Assembly: GCA_008360955.1 (NCBI GenBank)
Contig: LUCM01004968.1
Location: 291,488-355,487, forward strand
DNA from: Fasciolopsis buskii
Taxonomy: Eukaryota; Platyhelminthes; Trematoda; Plagiorchiida; Fasciolidae
DNA: 64,000 nucleotides
Direction: 5' to 3'
Shown piece by piece: positions 12,001 to 27,000 of this stretch. The translations under genes and the position numbers were made by a program. The notes beneath the pieces were generated by a model that ran no database searches, was not told where the DNA came from, and saw only the letters and a program-made list of their open reading frames with translations. How positions within the stretch are numbered: position 1 is the first letter of the stretch; each line of letters begins with the position of its first letter.

Positions 12001-15000
12001 ACATATGATCACACTGCATATGAGACGTTTGAAGTGAGGTAGCAAGACAAAAATTTGCAATCTTTTGATTTCAACTTTCCAGTAGGGATAACAATTACAA
12101 TTCTGTTTATTGTTCTTATTGTTTATTTTCAAAGACAGCTTTGCGCTTTATAAGACCGTCAAATAGCAAGATGATCAACAGTGGGGCAGATTCGAGCTCG
12201 ACTTATCCAAGCGTGAAAGTTCCGCATCAGATCTTAGCCATATACAAGAAACAGAATAGCAGTGCACAATGCGCGTCCTTAGGTTTTGGTTAATGAAATA
12301 ACCGTCGTATTTGTGGTTGGCATTCAATGCGCTGTGGTTGTACTCACCAAACAAGCGGTCGCGGTCAGTCAGCGGCAGCTTCCAGGAAGCGGTGTTTCCG
12401 GTGGTTCGACGTCGCTAGTATAACCTAGCGTTTTGTCTCTCTTCAAGGTGCTTTTTATATTTAGAGGCTCATACACTGATCTCCTAGATCACCGATTCCG
12501 ATGTAACCCCCAGGTCGCATCAGACTCCTGACATGAATTGGTCGAAAAGATTATGGTCTGGACTACCGCTCATTGACATCCAGCGGTCTCGTTACACTGC
12601 ATTACAGACCAGATCTTTTGGCCAAAGGCTAGTGATGAGTCCCCTAAGACAACCATTTGCTTCAGTCTGGGCAACCCGGTAGAACGAAACCTACGAAGAA
12701 ACTATGAAATTGATGAGCAATCGATGATATGGAGAAAGATTCTGGACTAAATATGCGATTAACCATACGCAAACGTCTCTTTTTCTTTTCGCTTTCACTG
12801 TAGTCCCGATGGTACCCAGTCCGCATTCAGACCTGTAGAAAATCTTTTATCAGCATGATCACCATGTTATGAAATAGTTCTTTTTCCAGAGCCTGACTTT
12901 CCGCTTTATTAAAAATGATCCAATAGTCTACCCGCACAGGGCAAAACTAATCACCCACAAGCTAGGCCGAATACGAAAACATTTCAAATCTAAAAGTCAA
13001 CTTTACTTAACTCACTGATTCTTCATTTCTTTTGTTTTCAAAGCATTCATTCTCCAAGGAATCGTTTCAAAACTGAATTGTTACTTAGTAATGCGTTGGT
13101 GGTTGATTATTTGACAATCGGCATCTACCAAAAACCTTAAACGAGGTAATGAATCTAATAAGTATTCAAAGTTTCTAAGTTTAATTCAATTTTAAGATGA
13201 TTCACTATGTTTTGTCAACGGTCACTGCAACAACGGAAACGTTAGAAAAGTTGTACGCCTACCGCAATTGATTTGTCATAAGCCATCGGCTACAGTGCAA
13301 ATTCACCGTGCCCCAACTAGAATATGAAGCCACAGGCTAAGAATGAAAGTAAACCAACTACTTTCATCATAAGGACATGTGTATGTTTAGCACCAACTCT
13401 ACCGCGAATCGCTAGTTTCGTATTATGTGGTTCATGAAAAAAACGTTTACTATACCTATCAATTTTCACAATCAAAGCAAACGGTGGTAAAATTTGACCC
13501 ATATAATATGGCAAGGTTTCTCGAAATTCCCTCGTTCAAGTCAATTATAAGTACAGCACGATCCCGACCTTAGTCATAAATACCGGGTGACAAACTGATC
13601 TTGAGCTCAAGTAGCAGTATTTCATTATTTTATTTTACATTGATTTCGGGGCTACTCGTTCTGTCCTATCATCGATACTGGACGCGACCCGTGTCCTTTG
13701 CATCACAAAGTTTGTCAAACGATGCTGGATTGAACCTACTAATACTTAAGTGAATAAAAAATAATACAGTTCTCCATGCTCAACTGGGCACTTTATTTCT
13801 CCACTGTATTTTCAGATGGTCCATCCGAAACTGATCAACGCGCGTTACTGTGATCAGTTTGTCCATGTCCGTTGGAAAGATGGCAGTCTAGTTCATGTCC
13901 AAGTTACTCCCGAATTATACCGATCTTATGAACGACGAGTCAACGGTCGATTGGCGGCAATACGACAACGAATTAATTGGCTGAACCGAGGTTCGCGTGA
14001 ACTATTTGGCACCATCATGGAGGACGAGGTATGAAGTGCAATCAGGGTACAGTATGGTATAATCCAAGTGTAGAGCTCTAAAATGGACGCGCCCTTGGTC
14101 AACGAACATTTGGTTCTGGAGAATGAATGCATTCTGGTTCTTTTCCGAATTTTTTCCCTCAGAGAGAATCAACAGTTTTTGACTACTATCAGATCCAAAC
14201 ATAACATGTGTTCTCCGAGGCGTAGAAGACACAGGGAGCCAAAGTAGGATGGGCTAGGAAAACAACATTTGCAAGATATACTACTTTTCGGCTATAAACA
14301 TATCTTCAAGATGCAGAGAATTTTGATAAGTCAGTTCAATATTCGTCGTAATGTCGAGCATTATACATTATTATATTATTATTACGTGGCACAGTGGTCT
14401 TTTTTGATCGTGGGTGCAGATCAGATTACCGTGCATTTATGCACAGTTGACAAAGTAGTACCAGTAGCGTTTAGATGACAGTCGCCCTCTCTTTGTCAGG
14501 CATGCGAAACACTGGGGATGACTTTGACCATATTTGGATGGCCGGTCAAATTAAATGCGTCACAAATCTATGCGACGTTTCAGCCGGAAAATCTTTGATA
14601 AGCGTCAAACTTACCATCTTTTGATGAGTTTCTCCCGAACGCCCGCGGCCGCGTACTTACTTGACAAGCTCTTTCAGAGTTTATTGCCAGTTTGCTGATC
14701 GTGTTCTAGCTTGAGATCTTGTAGCGCACTGCGTAGCCCAATGCTTTGCCGTTCCGAGAGTAGAATGCAATTGTTTCGGAATTGGCGTGTTTTTATCACC
14801 TAAAAATTGATGAACTTTTGTGAATTCCAGGGTTCCATTGGTCCCGGCGAATATCGTGGAGACCTCTTTTCACTGTGAGCTTATGATTTACCCTGAAAAC
14901 CCAACTTTTTCATGCTCGGCGCACTTTATAGTCGCGGGCATGTTGCTATTTATGAATTCAACTGGCATGCCTTCGGTATTCTCGGCGTTGGTCGGTCAAA

Positions 15001-18000
15001 TTTCCGAATACATAAGAAACGCTACTCGTATTTTTTACACTGCGAGCTGGCATCACATCGATATCCTTTTATTTAAGGTCTGCTGAATCTGAGCACAAAA
15101 ATGCAAATGGATTTTGTATTGTTTTCAACATTCGACTTTTTATGTTCTCTGAGAGCCGGTATATTTATTGAATCTCTGAACTATGATCTTTTTGGAGTCA
15201 TTAGATGCATGTATGGTTGTCTAAATCTGAGGATAATTGGACGGGACAAAGCGCAGTATGCATATCTGATAAGAGCAAATAATCACAAAACCGATCGTAT
15301 GCTTCCAGGAGAAATTTATTCTCTTCCATCATTGTACACGACGTATTTCCATCACTAAGTTTGTCTTATCGAAAAGTGACTCGTGAGATCTGAGCTATTT
15401 TTACATTGTACTGTTGTTGCAAAGACTGATATCTGGGCTCCGCAATCTTATATATCACACCAACGTTGCTTGGATAGTCTCCCGATCACTAGTGATTTTG
15501 TAAGATTGAAAAATTGTTTTGATTAGGTATCTATTTCCGGCAAGATCACATTGTAATCAATGATAATCCCACGCTAAGCCAAATGTCTATAATTTGTTGA
15601 AAGACAGTTACCTAGTTCAGCAAAACAGTTGGCGATTCTACAGTCGGTTTGTTACGGCATCAAAGCTGTATTTATGGTTTGCGAGATGATCATACTGACG
15701 GGGAAACTCAGGATTACAGGTTAGTAATGAATGTTTTATCATGGTATAGGAACAACAAAATGCGACACGGAAATCACATGTACTCCGTAACGTCATGGAA
15801 AACAGTACAGCATTGCTAATACGCTGGCTAGTGCACTCATTCTCTGAACGGATCAAACTATGGTCCACTTGTGTGTCTGCTTAGTGTCGATGCATGCAAC
15901 AACGCAATATGTAGGCTGACTCACTATCCCAATTTAGTTCTTGAGGCGTGCACGCACATACATCTGTCCAGTTAAGCGAATCTGGCATGTGGCTTACTTT
16001 CAAAAGCCAATCACCTATGCATATGTACCTAAGCTACACTATGTGCATATATTTTACACGATTGATCTTTGTAGGCGAATGCAGCAGGCATAATCATTTT
16101 CAGGATTAAGAGAGAGATGAGCACATAGAAGTACTTCCATGGGTGCAAATATATTTCCCAACGTTTGATTTCTCCGTACTTATTTTCTGTTTTCCATGCA
16201 ATTTATCTCCTGATTCATTCCACTAGGAAGTTGCCTTATTGATAACATCCTGATTCCAAAGATGATGTACAAATTTACTTTGCAGAAAACCTGGACTTGC
16301 ATTTTATTCGCTTAGTTCTCATTCGTACTGTTTTTGCGTGTTACACAGGTATATTTACTGATCGACACGAGCACATCAATGCTACCACATATTGAATTTG
16401 TAAGGCAAAAGTTATTGATGCTCCTGTCGGAACAAATGCGACACAAAAATCGTATCAATTTGGTCGCATTCAATAGTACCATCAATTCATGGAACAAGCA
16501 TCTGGTACCAGTGAATTCACAAAATTTAGAGGCAAGTGTTCAAATCCTCCGAAGAAAGAACATTTTAATCTGTTTTTTGCCAAGGGACTGTTTTTAAGTT
16601 GCCTGTGAGCTAGAGCTGCCTCAGTCTGAAACTCTTTACCACATTTTTGTTATTTTTTTCTCAAATTTAGCAAATCACTAGTGGTGACAGCTACCAGTCT
16701 ATGCACACAAATTGCCTCACTCTAGCCTGCAAAGTCCGGATTTTTGTTTTAGTTACTGATAAAGGTAGTAGTAGCTAACGGATTCACTTTGAACCATGTT
16801 AACCGGCAAACTCCACTCAACGGCGTGTGACTCATGATAGATACCTGAACATGCTTTCCAGTGGGTCCAGTAAGCAACACATCAGGTGGACAATTTGACT
16901 GATTGTTTGGTTCAAATGGATCGGTTAAACGATCAGTAGCCGATTAACTCTGTTATAGTGCACTCGAGTTTCTACGTAAGGACAAATTAGTTTAAACAAA
17001 TCATGACGAAGAGCTTATGACGCCATTTGTTTATTATCACTGATCTGGTCACTCTGTCGCATGAGTTACGGGTTAATCAACTGGACAGATTACTGAAATC
17101 AACCACAGCCATGTTATGTGGATCGTTAAAACTCAAATCAATTGGGGATTAGATTAAGTGATATCCCCATCTTCAATAGTGGCTTGCGTAGTGACTGCGC
17201 TAACCATGGGAGTATTAGCCTAATCTGGCAACGGGGTTTTTTAGGCACCCCAGGGAATATCCAGCCACTGTTTAACCGCGGTGACGTATACTAATAACCT
17301 GACACAAACGTCGACAGATGACAGTCCTCTCCAGAGTATTCGCAACACAGTAACATTGTTTTTAGTCATTTAGCTTCAGGGTTCTCTAGCACATAAGATT
17401 ATTAAATTTCTCAATTGAGATGTGAAATAGGACTGCGGTCCGTACAAAGTTTCCTGTCGACGTTCATATACTGTGCTTTTCAAGTGGAATTACAAAACGA
17501 AATTCGGTGGATTTGGGTCTGGAGATCTTGCAGGCAATCTAGTCGGTCCATCTCTTCCTATCTAATTCCCGACGAAATGTATGTCATTGTATTGTTGGAC
17601 GTACGCTGCTCGATGTGTGGAGGTTCTATCTTAGTAAAATAAGCAATAGCGCCCAATCGACATCATTGCCTCCACAAAGATGGAGCGACTTAACTGATCA
17701 TAAGCCTGTCGACTCTTGTTTACCCACAATTGTGATTTATTTGACAAACTCTGGATAAACCTTTCCGTGTTTACTTTCAAATTAGTAAGCTAGTAATTTG
17801 ATTACCATGAAGGAACTTCGAAACCCGGTCGTTCTAGTCGCAGTGATTTTAGTTTCCCAGCTCTTGATGTCTTTGCCGTGAGTAGCTTCTAGTCGAAATC
17901 ACTTTTGCCAATTATCAATTGTCATTGGTTCTGTCGGCCCCTGAACAACACAGCTGCGGGAATTAGTAACACTGCGAAAATTAGTAACGTTTTTAAAATT

Positions 18001-21000
18001 AGCAATGTTGCTGGTTGAGGGTCGAAACCATAGCAACTTGCAAGACGGACTTATTGTGGGGTCAAAATCAAATCCAGGTAAGCGTTATTATAAATGCAAC
18101 ACAAACAGCGAGGCCATTACCTACGCGCTCATGATGTCACCTCGGATGACGATGAAACGTTCGCGATCTAAACGCCAAGCTCAGCACTCATAAAACACTC
18201 CTACACAGAGACTCGAGTGCACTAACAAGGAATGATTCAGTTGCTGATTCTTTCGATCGACGATTACGTAACACGTACTGCAATTCGGTCGAATAATGAA
18301 ATCGCTGTGAACATTATTTTCAGTTGCTTTTTCCGTTCGAAGTATGATACTTTCACCAAAATGGTATCCTAGTTTATCAACAAGCAGTTTTCATCCAGCC
18401 TTCAAGTGAACAAAGCTAGGAAATTCAGTATTATGTAAGCACAAGTCGAGAGATTGTAGACCTGTCGTGAAACATTGAATAATATCAACCATGGAAATTG
18501 GTCCCATAAATGTCTATCATCTGTCAACCGAAACAAAACATTGTTTGTTTAAAAACCGAAAATAATTATCTTATAACGTCGCAGAAACTGAATTATTGAT
18601 TGTTACATCAGAAGTGATTGGGATCCAAGATGCTTTCACGTCCGTCCTGCAAATGGCATTTCGAATGGACCTTTCATCTCACCACTCGTGTGGTTGATTT
18701 TGTTCTCAAATGTTCGAGAAATAGCAGCAGTTTTTTGTTGTTGTTTGGTTATTGTTGATTACGAAATGACGTCTCTTGCGGTAAAAGGTTTTCTGAAACT
18801 CTAGTCATAGGGTTCTTGGCTCTGATGAACCGCTTGTACACTTTCAGGATATAGGTCTCACACAATGTGGTTATCTATTATTGTTGTTTGAAGGTTATTG
18901 CCATTAGGGAATTGGTCAAGTTTTTTGCAGATCTTTTCAGTCCAGAGATGTCTTTGATTGTCTTTCATTTCTCATGGCAAGTCCCACTGAAGAAATGCAC
19001 GTCAGCCTATGAAGAATAATGCCACACACTCTTTCTGGCCGAAGTGGTGTTTGCAACAGATTGCCTACTGACTGTAAATATCAAATCGTAAATTCACTTT
19101 GATTAAAACCTATTCTTGAAGCGTCCCCGTTTTTATAATGTCTTTATTCTCTTAACATATTCTGGAATACTCACATTAGGATGTTACGACATGATCTCAA
19201 AGGTAAACGAGTGTTCTAAAATAATCGTTGTCTAGCCTCTACCGATGAATCAGTGGTCATACGGATTTTCCATCTTACGGCCAGGATAACTGCGGGCATC
19301 GGCGAGCTTTTTCCATATGCGCAGATCAGGTGTCAAAGAGTAGACCTCTATCATTGTACGTTTGTGAGTTTGTATGTGTATGCACATAAGTAGGCAGACG
19401 TGTCCAATTCGCAATACCAATCCCCTGTTTGCTTGATGTTCTCCGTCCACTGAATCCCCGAGGATGGTTCCACTTATGCTTTCTGTATCACCCTTTGTTT
19501 TAGAATATGAAAAACACTTCCCATGTAAAGACAATAAATAATTGTTGCTTCTTTGTTATTAAGAAATTGCTTTTTATCAGTCCGTTAGTGATGCATCAAT
19601 CGATCAGCCCATTTTTGTACTTAAACTCTTCAAGTCAGCAGCGACATGGATCAAATCGCTCACTTGTGGCGGATCCACCAACACATTTGCCGCATTGCAA
19701 TTTGCTCTGGCGGATAAAATGGCCACAGGTGTTTATTTGTTGTCGGATGGAAGACCAGATCAGGATCCACGTTCTATTCTTTTGAGTATGCAATTGCAAC
19801 ATCCACTTCCGATTCATACGGCCAGTTTCAATTGTTCTGATCCGGAAGCCAATCAGTTTTTGAAACAATTAGCTCAGCTAACTGGTGGACGGTTTCATTA
19901 CTTCACACAAACTCCACGTCATCCAGCTGATACTGATCAATGGGAAGTGAGTATTGATTTGTTTCACTTGACCGCTTGACGGTTTGTTGGGACCTGTTCA
20001 CGTGATTTTGTTCACGGTTAGACTTTCACTGGTCGCTGATTATCATGTTGCATTAGTTTGTATTGCAGAGCTTCGAACCCTAGGTACTCGAGTTGAAAGC
20101 TTGTCGTTAGTTTCCCAGTGAAAAACAACGGTGAAAAGACAGCCCAAGGAAATCCCACTATTAAATAGCCCAAAATAAAGACGGATAAGGGAAACAGAAG
20201 TATAAAATTGTCGTACTTTAAAAGACCCACGTCTCCTTGGTGTACGCAACCCCAAATGAATCCACGCCACTCAAGAACGGCGGAGCAGCAGCGAACGGAA
20301 ATATTTGTTAGTCAATAGGTATTAGTGAACTAACCGCAACGGGCTCTATGAATACAATAGGTTATTAGGTCACAAAGACAACGTCCCTAAAGTAGCCAGC
20401 CCACCAGAGGAAGGCTTACATCGATTTTGTGTAGTTCATGGTCAAGAAAACAAACAGGTCGTCTTGGAGAGCACGCGAGTAGACAAGCCTCGATTGATCT
20501 GAGCGAGCAAGGTTGTGTATGTATGCATGTTTGCAAAGCCGTTTGAAGCATTTCTCCGGGTGCTGAACACTTCTGAGACAACCTGTACAACCAATAATGG
20601 GATGCTAGCGAACACGTAATAATCCCGGAGAATGTCAAACAATACAATAACAAACAACTAAGTTTTACGAAAGGAAAGCAATTATCGTACTTCAATGTTA
20701 TAATGACCGTCAATAAACCTATGGAAATCTCGGAATGGTCTATAGTTCGCAAAGTAACACAACGACCCGCTTACGGAAGAATTCTGATCCAACCGGCATC
20801 ACTCCATTTCCGCCAGCAGGGAACCAGAACATGCCGACTTAGAGTATTGAACCACGAAAGCTAACTTATTTATGATGCAAATAGATGCGTTCGTCTATTA
20901 ACGGAGCGGATGTCGTAGATTGACTCAGTTATTTTGCGAGCAGCTCATCGGAGGGGCTCATCTTCATCCAATCAGTTTACTTTTGTACTGCGTGATCACC

Positions 21001-24000
21001 GCTCCACAGATGCGTCTAGCCCTATGAGCTCGTTTGTCCATTGTCCGTACTGTTGGCATATCGTGGTGGTTGGAACCTGCAACTCAGTACAGTAGGCACC
21101 GTCGGTGCTTAGCTCTCGACACGTTGCTTTGCCCGAGTGCGTCTGGGCAAAATACGGGATGAGCCCTACCAGTTTCTAGGATAACACAAACTAAACCAGC
21201 GAGTCAATATTTTTACTTGTCAGTCACTCACAGGACACAGAGGAGTTTGTTGTTCTGTCAGCTTGAGGCGGCAGTGCAGCTGACATCCGCACAATGAAAC
21301 AGTCAGCTGAGACAAACAGATATTAGACACCACTGGACAACAAGTAGTTCATCGGTATGATTGAAAACCACCTACGTGCAAAGAGAATCAATGCCAGCAG
21401 ATGAAGACGCTTATCAGGGTGAGTGATAAAACCGCCAACAATTAGCCTGAAACTTGAAATGGTATAAAACCACAGAGTCAGGTGTGGAAACCAGCCGGGC
21501 GACAGCGAGCTGCCGCCTACCATCAAAGAGACTGGCGGATCTGGAATTCGCACTTCCGATATTTTTGAGTTGATAGGTTTTTAATTCATTTGAATATTGC
21601 CGAAGTAATGTGATTTATTATTATTATTATTATTATTATTAATAGGACTGCAGTTGTCATTACTGCTACTGAACAAAATAATGCGAGTAATCTTTTTGTT
21701 GATTATACTAGAATTATAAAAATTTTATTAGAGGACTCACTTTAAATTCAATGCTGTCGGGTAGGAAAATAATCGAAGAGATTCAAAGCGAAAATCCACA
21801 CCCGGTTCGTACGATGGTAGTCCTTTCATCAATGCTTAGTGAACACTGTTTGTCACTAAGCAACTTCGGTATTGGTAATAGGAAAATTTCTCTATTCTGA
21901 ACATTTTTGATAACTGACTAATGGTGAGTTGAGCGATGATATCACATGGTGAATTATTTCATGTAAACTGACTAATTGTTAAAAAATGGATACACAATCA
22001 GTTTTCCTTACCTGTCAATGTCATGTATCCGGTTGAAAATTTCATATCACGCTGGTCGTCAGAGTGTGCCTCAGTGAGATGCCCCAGTGCAGTTTATTGA
22101 ACTGGAGCGGAGTGTTTGTATTGGTTTATGATTTGCAATGATTTCATACCTCCCCATTCCTCCTCTATCTCTCGTGCTTTCTGATGTGAACTGAAAATAT
22201 TTTCAACCGTCGTCGAGAAAGAGCGAGGACTTACGGCTTTTACGAGCTGAATATCGTTTCGGTATGGAGAGTTTGGAAAAGATGGCACTCTTACGGGACA
22301 AGTGTAAGCGTTTGAGTTGGAAACCGACTAGTGCGACTTCATCCTCTGAAACACGAGTGTCTACTACCGGGCGACAATTTGGGTCGAAACCACCAAGACG
22401 AAGTGGCAGTAAATCTTCTGATTGGATCAGTTCAATATCTCCAGATAGAAACGAATCGCCTGTTCCTTCGGGACCCACTGAACCGTCGCAGAACACATCG
22501 GATGAACCGACTAACGCAGAACCGATGGATTCTAAACGGAACACAAATGAACTAATTCGCGCCAGTTCTTCGGCAGTGCTCCATGTACGCAATCCGACGC
22601 TCATAAACTCCCGTCGGATAAAATCAAAACGAGGTAGAACTCAGATCAGGTCCTTGAAAAATGGTGCGTCTCTGATGATTTATTGTTGAACTAAGCAAAT
22701 TAGCTTGCCATTGAAAAACAATAGGAAGGGGAAAACGAACAGTTCACTGTAATAACTGTGGTATAAAAATGGCAAACTTTATTTGTTTTATTTTTGCAGT
22801 GCAAAGTTAAGTGCAGTGTATTTCCACCTATACTTCCCGTTAAGTCGATATTTTCTAACTCTTCGGTTTAAATATCCAAATGACACTTCAGGTTTTACTC
22901 AATACTGAACCAATAGTGTAATCTCTTTGTAATATTCCTGTCTCATATCCCTAGTGAAGCATTTAAAAGTCAAAACAACTGGACAAAACACATTTGATGA
23001 TCTTTCCAAAATATTATGGTTTTAGTACCACCTTAAAACTTTACCTGGTTAACGTTGGTGACAATAAGCGGAACGCAATACGGAGAACGAAGTTGTTGCC
23101 CTACGCGTGGAAGTGTACTGTTTATTAGCTTGTGATCAGCGAATTGTTCAGGCATTCTGTTAAGCGGTCGCAAAATGTTAGTCATCGTAATTTTGGGTTG
23201 CTATAATCACAGTCACTGATGGAATATGTCAGTGCAGAATGGGACTCGGATGGTAGTTTGACGTTCGATTGTCAGACGATCGAAATGTAATGGATTATCG
23301 GCGAATTCGAACTTTGATTGTATAAGACTCACAACGGTTGTCACATGCTACATTGGCATGGGGTATGGAGAATTTGGTGAACAGTTTGTGGATCCGTGTG
23401 TGAAAAATCGCCAGTCCTGGAGGGATTCGAATCTAGACAAGAACGCTGTCCAAGCTTTGGGATGGTTTGTGCTGTACTACCCGGACTATGAGGTCATAGT
23501 GGGCAGTATTTGGACAGTTGGCCCAAAGATCCCATTAATAACGCATCCAGAATCCGTGAGAAAATGGCTATTCATTGGTATGACATATTCGTAATTTCAT
23601 TATACAAGTCAAACTTCCTTGTGAATCACTCAAAGTACATCAGTTACAATTCACGGTACCATTGACCGTGAAATATGGTCTGGCAGATTTACTAGATATT
23701 ACTACTGATTTTCTGGTCGTTACTTAACTTTTTACGGCTGTTTCGCGCTATTCGTGCAGGCATTTTTCCCGTGATTACAATCGCCCTATCGAAACCAATC
23801 TTTCAGATAGGCCTCTTCTGTGACTAAAAATGATTTAAGTAATGGACAAATCGTATATTTATTTGTCTCTTTTACCATGTCAAACTTACCTTCGCAAATC
23901 GAATAAATCCCGGTCGTAGGAATTGCAATTCATGGGTGTTATTTCTTTGGGGGCTGGTTCATACAAGAGCAATGAAAGTTATTGCAGATAACTTTTAATC

Positions 24001-27000
24001 GTGAATCTATCACAAATTCGTTAAACCGAACACGTGTTTTTGAGCAAACCAATTCTTTACTTACGGAAACACGAGTAGTAAATTTCGACTGCATTTGCCT
24101 GTTCGGATTTATCAAAGACATTTTTGATCAGATTAAAAACTGGATTGTACAGTGGCCAGTCCTTTGTCGCATGGAAGCTAAACAACTGAGTACCAGGCGC
24201 TCTACGGAAAATAGAAGAATTGTAGAAGAAACGAATATGGCGTTGGTGTTTGGCTGGGCTTCATTCAAATTATTTGAATAAATGTGCCGAGAATTTCAGA
24301 TACAAAATTTTGCAAAAGTTTAAGTTTTCCCCTTTTTCGGTGGAGCTACTAACTGCCAACACACTCCGCAGATTTTAATCTTCCGTAGTTTTTGCTGTAT
24401 CGTAAGAATTATTTCGTAAAATACAACTGTAGCAAACTCTATTCAATGATTTGTAGCCAGCCCCCATATGTAAAAATATGCCGGCCTGTTACAAAACCGG
24501 AAGAGCCTTTGTTTAGGGTTACTCTTATTCATTGGTCTACGGTATGACACATTGTACTCAGAGCACTTTCGTACACCAAACCACAAGGATTTTCAACATA
24601 ATCATCTGAAAAGTTTTCTGTCGCACCGCCTCTTTTCACCAGTTTCTCCGCCATTTGTTAGCTTTAATTCTGATTTCTAGATGTTCGGAGAGAATTTTAA
24701 AATCTCCTCTTCTGGCTTATTACGCAATCCACATCACGTCTTCACTACTGATTTTATTGCCCGTTCCTTTCTGGCTGTTCGAGTTGGCAATGCTAATCAA
24801 TGCAAGGTTCACTGCCGCGTAAGATTGTCTTGCTTAATCGAGTGTCTTATCTGATATAGCGACGAAAATCGGCGCCTGTGAGAACATCCTGGATTAGCTC
24901 CAAACGGTCGTTTATCAAGGGTCACGTGGACCTGAGCTAAGTACCTATACTGGACAATGGTATGCCCATTGTCCCGGTCTCAATTCACTCTCCGAAACTG
25001 ATAAAACTAGCCGAGATCCAATTACACCTGCTTCTTCACATATATATGTAATATATATATATATAAAACATATAACATATAGTCAAGAAAAACCACAAAA
25101 CTTTGCGTGGCCACCGGACATGCAGATCAGTGACGGATAGGTGCAACATCATGTGGTGAAGTTCGGCAGTGTTGAGAGCCTGCCCGGTAGCGTAATGGCT
25201 AAGGCGTTCGACACGATCGTTCGTGGCGGATTCGTGTCCCACTTCGGGCGCGAGGAGGATATGCACTGCTGATGACTCCTAACAAGGACGAAATAGCTGT
25301 ACAGTGCTTCTATGGTTTCTTAACGGTCAGTTGAGCGATGGTATTACGTGGTAAATTAATTCATCAAAATACGAATTCATTTTTCTTCTTGCCTTTCGAG
25401 GTACCCTTGTACACACACCTCTCTTTGTTCCAGGCTTGTAGGAACTCAGTAACTTGGTGGCGTGCTTTGTCTTATTCGTTTTACTAATAAGAGTCATATA
25501 TTTGTTTCCCATTCGGTCTGCTAATTATCAAACAATTAACCAGTGGAATCATGGCAACGACGCAGTTTGATTATTGCGAATTGCTCAGTGATTTGCACGC
25601 AATAATCATGCTTGGAAAGAGCTTGTATAAAATCAAACAGTGCACAACGCCGATGACACAGCAATTCGAACGAAGTTGTAATAGGAATGTAGAATCAAAC
25701 CAGAGACTGATTTTATGTGGTTTCGAAATGATTAGCTAAGTTTGTAAACATTCGGAAACAAAATATAGTAACTGTGTGTCAGACTACGATAGTTTTAAAC
25801 AGACGCAAGTGTGCATTAAACTATCTCTAATGACCAGTAAGCAATAAGAAAGCCAATGGGCCGGAAATTGCTCAGTGCATCTGTTTTTACCCGATTTCCC
25901 GCTGATGACCGTGTAGGTGAATTGTCTGTCCCTCCAAACTGTCAGACGTCGTAAATCCGTTGATCAATTTGGTGGTAGATGACAAATCGGTGTCTCCGGG
26001 CTCATCATAACACTTGACCAAATGAGATCTATGGTCTCACGCTCATGGTTTCTGACTTCCCGTCTTTCCGTTTACTAGGCCTTAGCAGCTACGAGCATGC
26101 TCATTGCACTACAGTTAATACTACAGCTGTTCGTTGAGAAGTTTCGTACGTCATATATTTTTATTCTATAGGTATACTTGAGATAGAATACATCAATCAT
26201 TGTCAGGGATTATTAAAACAATTGAGTGAAATAACAAAATTCGATACGACGACTGTTCAGTTCACATTAGAATGGATTTATAGAGGGAAATAGGAAATGC
26301 TGCCATGAAAATCGGTTCGCTTGTGAGTGCTTTTGTTACATTAGTTATACTACTACCGACTGGCTCTAAAACCTGGACACACCTGTGTGGATCTTCTGGC
26401 TATCATTCTGATCATTATCGCATCTGACTCAATAAAAATTTGTTATTCTGAGCCGCTTCAAGTTTCTAAATCATAGTTTCCAGTTTTTCAACCATTCCTT
26501 CGTAATGGACTCTAGTGGCTGAGGCATACTCCGTTCAATACACTCATGCACGAAACATGTCATAAAAATGGGAATAAGTAAAAAAACGAACTGTTAAAAA
26601 GCGGAATAATTTCGACTGGCTGCGGCAGTCAACAGTGTAACTTAATTTCTTCAACCATGTAAGGCGGATTTCAAAGACCCTATCCTGACAATCGAAGTAG
26701 ATCTACTAGAGGCAGGTTGATGATTTATTACCTTTTTGCCATGTCATATACTCGTCACTTGGACTCACTTTTCGGGCTGTTGTCTGTCCCAAAGAACGGC
26801 TTACAATGAGGCTAACGATCCGTGGACACCATGGCAAAATGCGTTCAAATAGCAAATTGTTAAAGTCTTCAGTTAGAAGCGGAAAAAACGTCCAAATATT
26901 CAACGTTGAAAAGATATTGTCTAGAATAAAGGCTAATCCAAATATTCCATTCTAAGGTTGAGGCTATTTTAGTCACTTAAATTGGAAAGTTGGAGAGAGA

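Larger units (their letters stand above)
19947..22221 (+). other. Intron 10
   Basis: gtgagt...gaaag, phase 0. Contains a (TTA)n tract at 21614-21641 and a 3'-only SINE remnant at 21921-21964. The open frames at 20018-20752 (minus) are unassigned. Confidence 0.65.

Noticed and set aside
20387..20752. 121-codon minus-strand frame
   Set aside because: Inside intron 10, no recognisable motif, overlapped by another frame on the same strand.
22203..22604. 133-codon minus-strand open frame
   Set aside because: It is opposite exon 11 of the VWA3B-like gene. The plus-strand frame has phase-matched splice sites and family continuity, so this is a shadow.
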